A stretch of 13,145 bases of DNA, taken from an uncultured Prevotellaceae bacterium (lineage in GTDB: Bacteria > Bacteroidota > Bacteroidia > Bacteroidales > Bacteroidaceae). Under the pieces are notes generated by a model that saw only the letters and a list, made by a program, of their open reading frames with translations, searched no databases and was not told the DNA's origin. Below are positions 6,663 to 13,145 of the stretch, piece after piece. The stretch covers positions 1 to 13,145 of the forward strand of contig CAMNHM010000072.1 in the NCBI GenBank assembly GCA_946539475.1, read 5' to 3'. Within the stretch, counting starts at the first letter, position 1. Every line of letters begins with the position of its first letter. The position numbers and the translations under genes are program-made.

Positions 6663-8560
6663 GATTGTGAGATGTTTTGTATGGCTTTGGCGATGCCGTC
6701 GGCATCGATGCCCACGATGTGCTGCAGTTCGTCGACGGTGCCGTGCTCTACGAAGTTGGTGTCGGGCATACCCAGACGTATCACCTGTGGGTGGTAGCCG
6801 TGGTCGTTCATCCATTCCAGCACTGCCGAGCCGAGTCCTCCGTTCTTGACACCGTTTTCCACCGTGATGATACGGCTGAACTTACGGCCTACCTCATCGA
6901 GGATATCTTCGTCGATGGGCTTCAGGAAGCGCATGTCGTACATTGCACATTGGATATTGAGGGCAGAACATTTTCTGACGGCTTCAAGGGCATTGTTGCC
7001 GATGGGGCCGATGGATAGCACGGCCACGTCGCTGCCGTCGGCGAGCTTGCGGCCCGTGCCCACTTTGATTTCCTCCAGCGGACAGCGCCAGTCCTGCAGC
7101 ACGCCGCCACCTCGTGGATAGCGTATCACGAATGGACCCTTGTCGGGCAACTGGGCGGTGTACATCATCCGTCTGAGTTCATGTTCGTCGAGGGGCGAGC
7201 AGATGGTCAGGTTGGGGATGGGGCGCAGTGCCGCCAGGTCGAAGGCACCATGGTGTGTGGGCCCGTCCTCGCCAACCAGTCCGGCACGGTCCAGACAGAA
7301 CACCACGTTGAGCTTGAGCATTGCCACGTCGTGGATGATGTTGTCGTAGGCCCTTTGGGCAAAGGCACTGTAGATGTTGCAGAAAGGCAGTAGTCCGTCT
7401 TTGGCCATACCTCCCGAGAAGGTGACGGCATGTCCCTCGGCGATTCCCACGTCGAAGGTCCTCTCCGGCATCTTCTCCATCATGATGTTCATCGAGCAGC
7501 CCGTAGGCATGGCAGGGGTGACACCGACGATCTTGGGGTTCTGTTCGGCCAGTTCCAGCAGGGTGTGTCCGAACACGTTCTGGTATTTCTGTGGTTTGTT
7601 GGGGTCTCGGTCCACGATGCGCTCACCGGTGTCGGGATTGAACTTGCCCGGTGCATGCCAGGTGGTGACGTCCTTTTCTGCCGGAGCATAGCCGTGACCT
7701 TTCTGGGTGTGCAGGTGTAGCAGCTTCGGCCCTTTCATGTCCTTGATTTGTCGCAGGATGCGCACCAGCTCCTTCACGTTATGCCCGTCGAAGGGTCCGA
7801 AGTAGCGTATGTTCATACCCTCGAAGATGTTCTGCTGCTGCGATATGACGCTTTTCAGCGCGTTCGACAGTCGGATGATGCCTTTCTTGCGGTCTTCGTT
7901 GAGCACGCCCTTGCCGTAGAGCCACCGTGAGGCCTTGAAGCGCAGGGCGTTGTAGGTCTCGTTGGTGCTCAGGTTGAGCAGGTATTGTTTCATGCCGCCC
8001 ACCGAACGGTCGATCGACATGTTGTTGTCGTTGAGGATAATCAGCAGGTCGTTGGGGCTCGACGATACATTGTTGAGGCCTTCGAAGGCCAGTCCTCCAC
8101 TCATGGCGCCGTCGCCGATGACGGCCACCACCTTCCGCCCGCTGCCCTGGGCGTTTGCAGCCACAGCCATTCCCAGTGCTGCCGACACCGAGTTGGAGGC
8201 ATGGCCACAGGCGAATGTGTCATATTCACTCTCCAGCGGTGACGGGAAGGGACGGATGCCGCCCAGCTTCCGGTTCGTACAGAACTGCTCCCGTCGCCCG
8301 GTGAGTATCTTGTGGCCGTAGGCCTGATGGCCCACGTCCCATACGATGCGGTCTTCGGGGGTGTTATAGACATAGTGAAGGGCAACGGTAATCTCGGCAA
8401 CACCGAGACTCGACGCCAGATGACCGGGATTGACCGCTACCTCCTGGACAATGTCCTGTCGCAGTTCATCGCACACCTGGGGGAGCTGGTCTACCTGCAG
8501 TTTGCGTAGGTCTTCCGGGTATTGTATCTTGTTTAATAGTCTTAAATCCTTTTGTTCCAC
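6659..8560 (-). CDS. dxs: 1-deoxy-D-xylulose-5-phosphate synthase
   Basis: A 633-residue thiamine diphosphate enzyme that condenses pyruvate with glyceraldehyde 3-phosphate, the first step of the MEP isoprenoid pathway. It also supplies precursor for thiamine and pyridoxal. Visible features include [16 protein letters not shown] (74-89), the ThDP/Mg motif GDGAMSGG to LNDNN (149-180), GPFDGHN, the catalytic glutamate in [16 protein letters not shown], and the transketolase C-terminal domain. EGH replaces the EQH of E. coli, as I recall it does in related Bacteroidetes. The start is the GTG at 8560 ([12 protein letters not shown]). The in-frame TTG at 8587 lies inside the predicted -7 promoter element, so it is probably not transcribed, and there is no in-frame ATG nearby. 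It is the first gene of the operon. Confidence 0.93.
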   Translation of the reverse strand: MEQKDLRLLNKIQYPEDLRKLQVDQLPQVCDELRQDIVQEVAVNPGHLASSLGVAEITVALHYVYNTPEDRIVWDVGHQAYGHKILTGRREQFCTNRKLGGIRPFPSPLESEYDTFACGHASNSVSAALGMAVAANAQGSGRKVVAVIGDGAMSGGLAFEGLNNVSSSPNDLLIILNDNNMSIDRSVGGMKQYLLNLSTNETYNALRFKASRWLYGKGVLNEDRKKGIIRLSNALKSVISQQQNIFEGMNIRYFGPFDGHNVKELVRILRQIKDMKGPKLLHLHTQKGHGYAPAEKDVTTWHAPGKFNPDTGERIVDRDPNKPQKYQNVFGHTLLELAEQNPKIVGVTPAMPTGCSMNIMMEKMPERTFDVGIAEGHAVTFSGGMAKDGLLPFCNIYSAFAQRAYDNIIHDVAMLKLNVVFCLDRAGLVGEDGPTHHGAFDLAALRPIPNLTICSPLDEHELRRMMYTAQLPDKGPFVIRYPRGGGVLQDWRCPLEEIKVGTGRKLADGSDVAVLSIGPIGNNALEAVRKCSALNIQCAMYDMRFLKPIDEDILDEVGRKFSRIITVENGVKNGGLGSAVLEWMNDHGYHPQVIRLGMPDTNFVEHGTVDELQHIVGIDADGIAKAIQNISQS

Positions 8561-8584
8561 AGCATAAATGTTGTATAAACTCTG

Positions 8585-8615
8585 CAAAGATACGAATTAT
8601 TTCACAATTCCCAAT
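8585..8615 (-). promoter_or_regulatory. Bacteroides-type promoter for dxs operon
   Basis: On the minus strand, TATCTTTG (8592 down to 8585) matches TAnnTTTG in full. Nineteen bp upstream ATTG (8615 down to 8612) matches three of four bases of TTTG. Transcription should begin near 8578, about 18 nt before the GTG start at 8560. The -33 element lies inside the TTCACAA heptad array. Confidence 0.65.
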
Positions 8616-8627
8616 GACAATTCACAA
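8601..8627 (+). repeat. Degenerate heptad array in the dxs promoter region
   Basis: TTCACAA (8601-8607), TTCCCAA (8608-8614), a six-base TGACAA, then TTCACAA (8621-8627). Two identical units and one with a single change show the same 7-bp periodicity as the junction repeats elsewhere in the window. Confidence 0.6.
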
Positions 8628-8684
8628 TAATTTATTATTTTCTGTGCAAAATGCAATGATAGCAGAATAAATTATCGTTAAATA

Positions 8685-8716
8685 TTTGCAGTTTACATAA
8701 ATTCTTCATATTTTTG
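8685..8716 (+). promoter_or_regulatory. Bacteroides-type promoter for the lipoate ligase-gcv operon
   Basis: TTTG at 8685-8688 and TATTTTTG at 8709-8716 (a full match to TAnnTTTG) are separated by 20 bp. Transcription should start near 8723, leaving a leader of about 22 nt before ATG 8745. That is too short for a glycine riboswitch. It is divergent from the dxs promoter, with about 70 bp of AT-rich DNA between the two -33 elements. Confidence 0.78.
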
Positions 8717-8744
8717 CAGCATCAATGATTCACTGCTGCCTAAA

Positions 8745-9461
8745 ATGATGAAGTACATCGCTTTGCCTGACCATAAGGTGTGCCGTAGCCTCTCGTTCTA
8801 TCTGGCGATGGAGGAGTACGTGGCGCGCCATGTCGGTGAGCCCGACTGCTTCTTCATGTGGCAGGTGATGCCGAGTGTGATCTTCGGCAGGAATCAGGTG
8901 GCAGCTAACGAGGTGGACTTCGACTACTGCCAGGCGCACGGCATCCGTGTGTTCCGTCGGAAGAGTGGGGGAGGCTGTGTGTATGCCGACATGGACAATG
9001 TGATGCTCTCTTTCATCACTGCCGAGGAGAATGTGGGCCTTGCCTTCAACCGTTTCGTGAACATGGTGCTGCTTGTGCTCCGTAAGATGGGCATCGAGGC
9101 CACGGGTACCCGGCACAACGACGTGATGATTGGCGACCGTAAGGTGTGCGGCACCGCTTGCTATCATCTCAGCGGGCACAGCATCGTACACTCCACGATG
9201 CTCTATTCGACGAACATGGAGCACATGCTCCACGCCATCACGCCCCCGGCAGAGAAGCTTCAGAAACGGGGCATCGAGAGTGTCCGCCAACGTGTCACGC
9301 TGTTGAAAGACCACACCTCACTGGGCCTTGATGAGGTCAAGCGACTCATCCGCGACACCCTTTGCGATGGTGAGCGCGTGCTGACTCCCGACGAGGTGGC
9401 AGCCATCGAGCGCCTGGAACAGGACTACCTGGACAAGGATTTTATCAACCTATTACAATAA
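8745..9461 (+). CDS. Lipoate--protein ligase A family protein
   Basis: A 238-residue member of the lipoate/biotin ligase fold, which attaches lipoate to a lysine of acceptor proteins. The ligase core shows RRKSGGGCVYADMDN (71-85), matching the RRxSGGGxVYHDxxN motif but with Ala where His is usual. It also shows NDVMIGDRKVCGTA (125-138), with K133 at the position of the catalytic lysine of LplA. HSTMLYSTN (149-157) follows. The C-terminal domain is short, as in small LplA-like and octanoyltransferase-type enzymes, so it might be an amidotransferase or octanoyltransferase rather than a full ATP-dependent ligase. It leads the glycine cleavage operon, with gcvT starting 6 bp after its stop, so its natural acceptor is presumably GcvH K64. 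ATG 8748 is an equally possible start. Confidence 0.88.
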   Translation: MMKYIALPDHKVCRSLSFYLAMEEYVARHVGEPDCFFMWQVMPSVIFGRNQVAANEVDFDYCQAHGIRVFRRKSGGGCVYADMDNVMLSFITAEENVGLAFNRFVNMVLLVLRKMGIEATGTRHNDVMIGDRKVCGTACYHLSGHSIVHSTMLYSTNMEHMLHAITPPAEKLQKRGIESVRQRVTLLKDHTSLGLDEVKRLIRDTLCDGERVLTPDEVAAIERLEQDYLDKDFINLLQ

Positions 9462-9467
9462 TAATCT

Positions 9468-10577
9468 ATGGCAATCAGACAAGAACTGGAAAAGAAAAGT
9501 AAGCGCACGTGCCTCTACGACAAGCACGTGTCGCTGGGAGCCACGATGGTGGAGTTCGGCGGCTTCGACATGCCCTTGCTCTATCAGAGTGGTGGTATCG
9601 CTCCGGAACATTTCGCCGTCCGTGAGCATGTCGGACTCTTCGATGTGTCACACATGGGTGAGGTCACGGTGCGCGGCAACGATGCAGAGCGCTACGTGCA
9701 GCACATCTTTACCAACGACATCGCCGATGCTCCCGTGGGCAAGATATTCTATGGCATGATGTGTTATGAAGATGGTGGTACCGTCGACGACCTGCTGGTA
9801 TACAAATTGGGAGAGAACGATTTCTTCCTCGTCATCAATGCAGCCAATATCGACAAGGACTGGGCTTGGATGCAGGAGCATGCAGACGGCTTCGATATCG
9901 ACCTGCAGAACCGTAGCGACTTCTATGGTCAGATAGCCCTCCAGGGCCCGGAGGCGGAACACGTGATGGAGACCGTCCTCGCCATCCCTTGCAGGGAGAT
10001 GGTGTTCTACACTTGTGTTAGGTTAGGGGAGGTCATCGTCTCCCGCACCGGCTACACCGGTGAAGACGGCTTCGAGCTCTACGGCTCTCACGACTATATC
10101 CGCGACTGTTGGGACAAGCTCATTGCTGCTGGTGTACAGGCTTGCGGCCTCGGATGCCGCGACACGCTGCGCTTCGAGGTGGGACTGCCTCTCTATGGCG
10201 ACGAACTGTCCCGGGAGATCACCCCCATCATGGCAGGACTGGGTATGTTCGTGAAGTTCGACAAGCCCGAATTCATCGGCAGGGAGGCCTTGCTGAAGCA
10301 AAAGACAGAAGGCCCGGCGAAGAGACTCGTGGGCATCGAACTCTCCGACAAGGCCATCCCCCGTCATGGCTATACGGTGCTTTCCAAGGAAGGCGACCCC
10401 ATCGGCGAGGTCACTACGGGCTATCACACCCTCTCCACCGACAAGAGTGTCTGCATGGCCCTCGTCGACAGTCAGTATGCAGCCCTTGGCACGGAGGTGC
10501 AGATCCAGATCCGCAAGAAAGTGTTCCCGGGCGTTGTGGTGAAAAAGAGATTCTACGATAAACATTATAAGAAATAA
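9468..10577 (+). CDS. gcvT: Glycine cleavage system T protein (aminomethyltransferase)
   Basis: A 369-residue aminomethyltransferase. It takes the aminomethyl group from lipoyl-GcvH, releases ammonia and makes 5,10-methylene-tetrahydrofolate. Family landmarks are LFDVSHMGE (57-65), the folate-site segment GGTVDDLLVYKL (103-114) with its Asp pair, SRTGYTGEDGFELY past the middle, GCRDTLRFEVGLPLYGDE, and the barrel-like C-terminal GcvT_C domain ending at VVVKKRFYDKHYKK. The length is normal, with about ten extra N-terminal residues (MAIRQELEKKSKR) before the usual start of homology; no better in-frame start is visible. The 6-bp gap from the ligase gene and 15-bp gap to gcvH support one transcript. 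Confidence 0.96.
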   Translation: MAIRQELEKKSKRTCLYDKHVSLGATMVEFGGFDMPLLYQSGGIAPEHFAVREHVGLFDVSHMGEVTVRGNDAERYVQHIFTNDIADAPVGKIFYGMMCYEDGGTVDDLLVYKLGENDFFLVINAANIDKDWAWMQEHADGFDIDLQNRSDFYGQIALQGPEAEHVMETVLAIPCREMVFYTCVRLGEVIVSRTGYTGEDGFELYGSHDYIRDCWDKLIAAGVQACGLGCRDTLRFEVGLPLYGDELSREITPIMAGLGMFVKFDKPEFIGREALLKQKTEGPAKRLVGIELSDKAIPRHGYTVLSKEGDPIGEVTTGYHTLSTDKSVCMALVDSQYAALGTEVQIQIRKKVFPGVVVKKRFYDKHYKK

Positions 10578-10578
10578 A

Positions 10579-10592
10579 TAGTAATTAGTATT
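10579..10592 (+). repeat. Heptad pair directly before the gcvH start
   Basis: TAGTAAT (10579-10585) and TAGTATT (10586-10592), differing at one position, fill nearly the whole gcvT-gcvH gap and abut ATG 10593. With only two units the call is tentative; it is listed because the same period occurs at other junctions. Confidence 0.45.
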
Positions 10593-10973
10593 ATGGCAAA
10601 AGTGATGGAAGGACTCTACTACTCGGAGTCACACGAATATATCAGAGTAGAAGGTGAATATGGTTTCATCGGCATTACCGACTATGCCCAGCAGGCCCTG
10701 GGTGCTGTGGTCTATGTGGATATGCCCGAGGTCGACGATGAGATAGAGGCTGGTGAGGAGTTCGGCGCCGTGGAGAGCACGAAGGCTGCCTCAGAGCTGA
10801 TGGCTCCCGTCAGCGGCACGGTGGTAGAGGTCAACGAGGCCCTCGAAGACCAGCCCGAACTGATCAACGAGGATGCCTATGCCAACTGGATCATCAAGGT
10901 CGAGCTCTCTGACAAGTCTGAGCTCGGCAACCTCATGGACGCCAAGGCCTATGAGGCATTCTGCGAGAAGTAA
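10593..10973 (+). CDS. gcvH: Glycine cleavage system H protein
   Basis: A 126-residue lipoyl carrier that shuttles the aminomethyl group between the P, T and L proteins of the glycine cleavage system. The lipoylation site is K64 in GAVESTKAASELMAPVSG (58-75), in the canonical hairpin turn. GFIGITDYAQQALGAVVYVDMPEVDD (24-49) is the conserved half before it, and the chain ends with the usual helix (AKAYEAFCEK). The length equals the family norm. Start ATG 10593 gives MAKVMEGLYYSESHEYIRVEG, the standard beginning. The neighbouring ligase-like gene is the likely source of its lipoate. The TAA stop overlaps an ATG as TAATG and leads into the heptad array before gcvPA. Confidence 0.97.
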   Translation: MAKVMEGLYYSESHEYIRVEGEYGFIGITDYAQQALGAVVYVDMPEVDDEIEAGEEFGAVESTKAASELMAPVSGTVVEVNEALEDQPELINEDAYANWIIKVELSDKSELGNLMDAKAYEAFCEK

Positions 10974-10975
10974 TG

Positions 10976-11003
10976 TTCAATGTTCAATCTTCAATGTTCA
11001 ATG
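10976..11003 (+). repeat. Tandem heptad repeat, 4 x TTCAATG, ending in the gcvPA start codon
   Basis: Four contiguous 7-bp units, TTCAATG, TTCAATC, TTCAATG and TTCAATG, occupy the whole gcvH-gcvPA gap apart from two bases after the gcvH stop. The last three bases of the last unit are the gcvPA ATG (11001-11003). The unit supplies ATGs at 10980, 10994 and 11001; another at 10973 overlaps the gcvH stop. Confidence 0.9.
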
Positions 11004-12317
11004 GATTACAAGTATTTCCCGCATACCGAAGACGACCTGCAGGCGATGCTCGGCAAGGTGGGCGTAGAATCGCTCGACGACCTCTATGCCCAGATTCCCG
11101 AGAGCATCCGCTTCCAGGGCGACTACGACCTGCCGCTGTCGCAGAGCGAGCTCGAGATACGGCAGGCTTACGACCTCCTGGGGCGTGAGAACCGCCAGCT
11201 CGTCTGCTTTGCCGGTATGGGCGTCTACGACCATTACGCCCCGGCGGCGATTCCCAATCTCCTCTCGCGCTCCGAGTTCCTCACCTCCTATACCCCCTAT
11301 CAGGCAGAGATATCCCAGGGCACGCTCCACTACATCTTCGAGTATCAGTCGATGATGGCCAGCCTGACGGGGATGGATGTGTCTAATGCCTCGATGTACG
11401 ACGGTGCGACGGCTGCTGCCGAGGCCATGATGATGGCCGTAGCCGCTGGCAAGAAAGTCAGCAAGCTGCTCGTGGCTGGCACCATCAATCCCCTGAAGTA
11501 TCAGGTGCTGAAGACCTACGCCCTCCATCATGGCATTGAGTTGGAGGTGCTCTCCATCATGAATGGTGTCACCAGCCTCGACGAAGTGAAGACCCGTCTT
11601 GCAGAGGGTGGCTATGCCGGCGTGCTGGTGCAGCAACCTAATGTCTATGGCATCGTCGAGGACTTCACAGGCTTCGCCGATGCCTGCCACGAGCAGAAGG
11701 CCCTCTTCATCGTCGACAGTGTCGCTGCCGATCTCGCCGTGCTGAAGACGCCGGGCGAGTGGGGAGCCGATATCGCCGTGGGCGATGGCCAGAGTCTTGG
11801 CATCCCGATGTCCTACGGCGGTCCTTACGTCGGCTATATGTGCTGCACGGAGAAACTGATCCGTAAGATGCCGGGCCGTATCGTGGGCATGACCCGTGAC
11901 AGCCGCGGCCAGCGGGCCTTCGTGCTCACCCTCCAGGCCCGTGAACAGCACATCCGTCGTCAGAAGGCCACCTCTAATATATGTAGCAACCAGTCGCTGA
12001 TGGCCCTCTGGGTCACGGTCTACATGTCGCTCATGGGGCCCCAGGGACTTCGTGAGGCCGCAGAGCTTTCCTATGCGGGTGCCCACTATCTCTGCGACGA
12101 ACTGTTGAAGACCGGCCACTTCCGTCTTTGTTACGACAAGCCCTTCTTCAATGAGTTCTATGTCACCTACGACGGCGATGCCGATGCGCTCTACAAGCGT
12201 TTCATCGATGCGGGCTTCCTCGGAGGCATCCGCTTCGAACAGGGATTCCTCTTTGCCGTCACCGAGAAGCGTACGAAGGAAGAAATTGACAAACTCGTAA
12301 AGATAGTAGCCTTATGA
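11001..12317 (+). CDS. gcvPA: Glycine dehydrogenase (decarboxylating) subunit 1
   Basis: A 438-residue N-terminal half of a split P protein. With GcvPB it forms the PLP enzyme that decarboxylates glycine and loads the aminomethyl group on lipoyl-GcvH. Landmarks are the N-terminal [53 protein letters not shown] in several overlapping blocks (about residues 95-134), [16 protein letters not shown], and [17 protein letters not shown]. The last of these is a hallmark of subunit 1. The subunit has the PLP-transferase fold but lacks the PLP lysine, which is in GcvPB. ATG 11001 was chosen because family homology starts at MDYKYFPHT. The in-frame ATG at 10980 would add MFNLQCS, read entirely from the heptad repeat. 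The stop overlaps gcvPB as ATGA. Confidence 0.95.
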   Translation: MDYKYFPHTEDDLQAMLGKVGVESLDDLYAQIPESIRFQGDYDLPLSQSELEIRQAYDLLGRENRQLVCFAGMGVYDHYAPAAIPNLLSRSEFLTSYTPYQAEISQGTLHYIFEYQSMMASLTGMDVSNASMYDGATAAAEAMMMAVAAGKKVSKLLVAGTINPLKYQVLKTYALHHGIELEVLSIMNGVTSLDEVKTRLAEGGYAGVLVQQPNVYGIVEDFTGFADACHEQKALFIVDSVAADLAVLKTPGEWGADIAVGDGQSLGIPMSYGGPYVGYMCCTEKLIRKMPGRIVGMTRDSRGQRAFVLTLQAREQHIRRQKATSNICSNQSLMALWVTVYMSLMGPQGLREAAELSYAGAHYLCDELLKTGHFRLCYDKPFFNEFYVTYDGDADALYKRFIDAGFLGGIRFEQGFLFAVTEKRTKEEIDKLVKIVAL

Positions 12318-13145
12318 ACAACCGACTATACGGAAACCTGATTTTCGAACTCTCCCGTGAGGGGCGCCGAGGCTACAGCCTGCCCCGCAACAACTTCGGC
12401 GACTACCAGATACCCGACGACATCCGCCGGAAGGAGGAGGCTGCGCTCCCCGAATGCGACGAGCTGACGGTGGTGCGCCACTACACCAATCTGTCGAACA
12501 ACAACTTCGGCGTCGATACGGGATTCTATCCCCTCGGCTCCTGCACGATGAAGTATAACCCCAAGATCAATGAGGAGATAGCAGCCCTGCCCGCCTTCCA
12601 GAACCTGCACCCCCTGCAGCCAGAGAAGACCGTGCTGGGAGCCAAGGCCCTCATCATCATGCTCGACAAGGCCTTGTGCGCACTCACCGGCCTGGCCCAC
12701 TTCACCTTTAAGCCATACGCCGGTGCCCACGGAGAACTGACGGGACTGATGACCATCGACAACTACCACCGTTCGCGTGGCGACCTCCAGCGCAAGAAGG
12801 TCATCGTGCCCGACTCGGCCCACGGCACCAATCCCGCTTCAGCCGCTGTCTGCGGCTTCGAGATTGTCGAGGTGAAGTCTGATTCCAATGGCCTCGTCGA
12901 TCTCGTCGACCTGAAAAGGCTGGTGGAGCAGGAGGGGCCCACTATCGCCGCGATGATGATGACCAATCCCAATACCCTCGGCCTCTTCGAGGTGCATATC
13001 CCGGAGATAGCGAAGCTCATCCACGACTGTGGTGGCCTGATGTACTACGATGGTGCCAACCTCAACCCCATGCTCGGGGCCTGTCGTCCCGGCGACATGG
13101 GTTTCGACGTGATGCACATCAATCTGCACAAGACCTTCTCCACCC
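12314..13145 (+). CDS. gcvPB: Glycine dehydrogenase (decarboxylating) subunit 2, partial (3' end outside window)
   Basis: The first 277 codons of the C-terminal, PLP-carrying half of the split P protein. It begins [20 protein letters not shown] and stays open to the window edge. Landmarks are [14 protein letters not shown] (about 73-86), [14 protein letters not shown] (135-148), [13 protein letters not shown] (about 167-179), [13 protein letters not shown], and [11 protein letters not shown] near the edge, in which K273 is the expected Schiff-base lysine for PLP. The usual full length is near 480-490 residues, so a little over half is present. The ATG is at 12314-12316, overlapping the gcvPA TGA by 4 nt, which fits coupled, equimolar synthesis of the two subunits. 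Confidence 0.95.
   Translation, partial: MNNRLYGNLIFELSREGRRGYSLPRNNFGDYQIPDDIRRKEEAALPECDELTVVRHYTNLSNNNFGVDTGFYPLGSCTMKYNPKINEEIAALPAFQNLHPLQPEKTVLGAKALIIMLDKALCALTGLAHFTFKPYAGAHGELTGLMTIDNYHRSRGDLQRKKVIVPDSAHGTNPASAAVCGFEIVEVKSDSNGLVDLVDLKRLVEQEGPTIAAMMMTNPNTLGLFEVHIPEIAKLIHDCGGLMYYDGANLNPMLGACRPGDMGFDVMHINLHKTFST

Noticed and set aside
6663..6815. N-terminal extension of TrkA by 51 residues
   Set aside because: The extension is Arg/His-rich, lies wholly within dxs in another frame, and precedes a classic Rossmann start at [12 protein letters not shown].
7400..7460. EGH instead of EQH beside the Dxs catalytic glutamate as a defective enzyme
   Set aside because: The glutamate itself is retained, and from memory the EGH form is usual in related Bacteroidetes, so it does not indicate loss of function.
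8561..8587. Dxs starting at the TTG at 8587
   Set aside because: This codon is part of the predicted -7 promoter element (8592-8585), so it should lie upstream of the transcript start. GTG 8560 fits better.
8630..8744. Glycine riboswitch upstream of the gcv operon
   Set aside because: The predicted leader is only about 22 nt, and no paired aptamer-like structure was recognised in the intergenic region.
10998..12119. A 373-codon open frame on the minus strand opposite gcvPA
   Set aside because: The sense strand encodes an unmistakable GcvPA. Long antisense frames are common in GC-rich genes with strong codon bias, and the antisense product matches no family I recognise.

Overview
The window looks like chromosomal DNA from a Bacteroidales species, most likely Prevotella, Segatella or a close relative. 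The evidence is the protein sequences, three promoters matching the Bacteroides-type sigma consensus (TTTG, 19-20 bp, TAnnTTTG), the absence of clear Shine-Dalgarno sequences, AT-rich gene junctions in GC-rich coding DNA, and a lipoprotein signal followed by acidic residues. No rRNA, tRNA, CRISPR, insertion sequence or phage gene was seen. No gap between genes exceeds 300 bases.

Layout: (1) Positions 1-956, plus strand: the 3' end of glyS, then an FKBP-type peptidyl-prolyl isomerase lipoprotein, closed by a good intrinsic terminator. (2) Positions 1029-2873, plus strand: a compact P-loop ATPase followed 9 bp later by a DUF4435 (TOPRIM-like) protein. They have their own promoter, which is embedded in the preceding terminator. 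This split ATPase/TOPRIM pair has the same domain logic as the PARIS (AriA/AriB) anti-phage system and is the best candidate for an unusual system here. (3) Positions 8560 down to 2892, minus strand: a tight operon dxs - trkA - trkH - manA (isoprenoid precursor synthesis, K+ uptake, mannose-6-phosphate isomerase), with 4- and 7-nt overlaps. (4) Positions 8561-8744: a divergent promoter region. (5) Positions 8745 to the end, plus strand: a glycine cleavage operon, lipoate-protein ligase - gcvT - gcvH - gcvPA - gcvPB, with the P protein split into two chains and gcvPB cut by the window edge. The ligase can lipoylate GcvH, GcvPA/PB decarboxylate glycine onto it, and GcvT passes the one-carbon unit to tetrahydrofolate. 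The L protein is not in the window.

A theme that no gene explains is a 7-bp periodicity at gene junctions. Short tandem heptads (TAGTGAA/TTCACTA, TTCAATG, ATAATTC, TAGTAAT, TTCACAA) lie at the start of the FKBP gene, between the ATPase and DUF4435 genes, between gcvT and gcvH, between gcvH and gcvPA, and in the dxs promoter. In two places they contribute directly to coding: they encode the hydrophobic core of the FKBP signal peptide, and they supply the gcvPA start codon.
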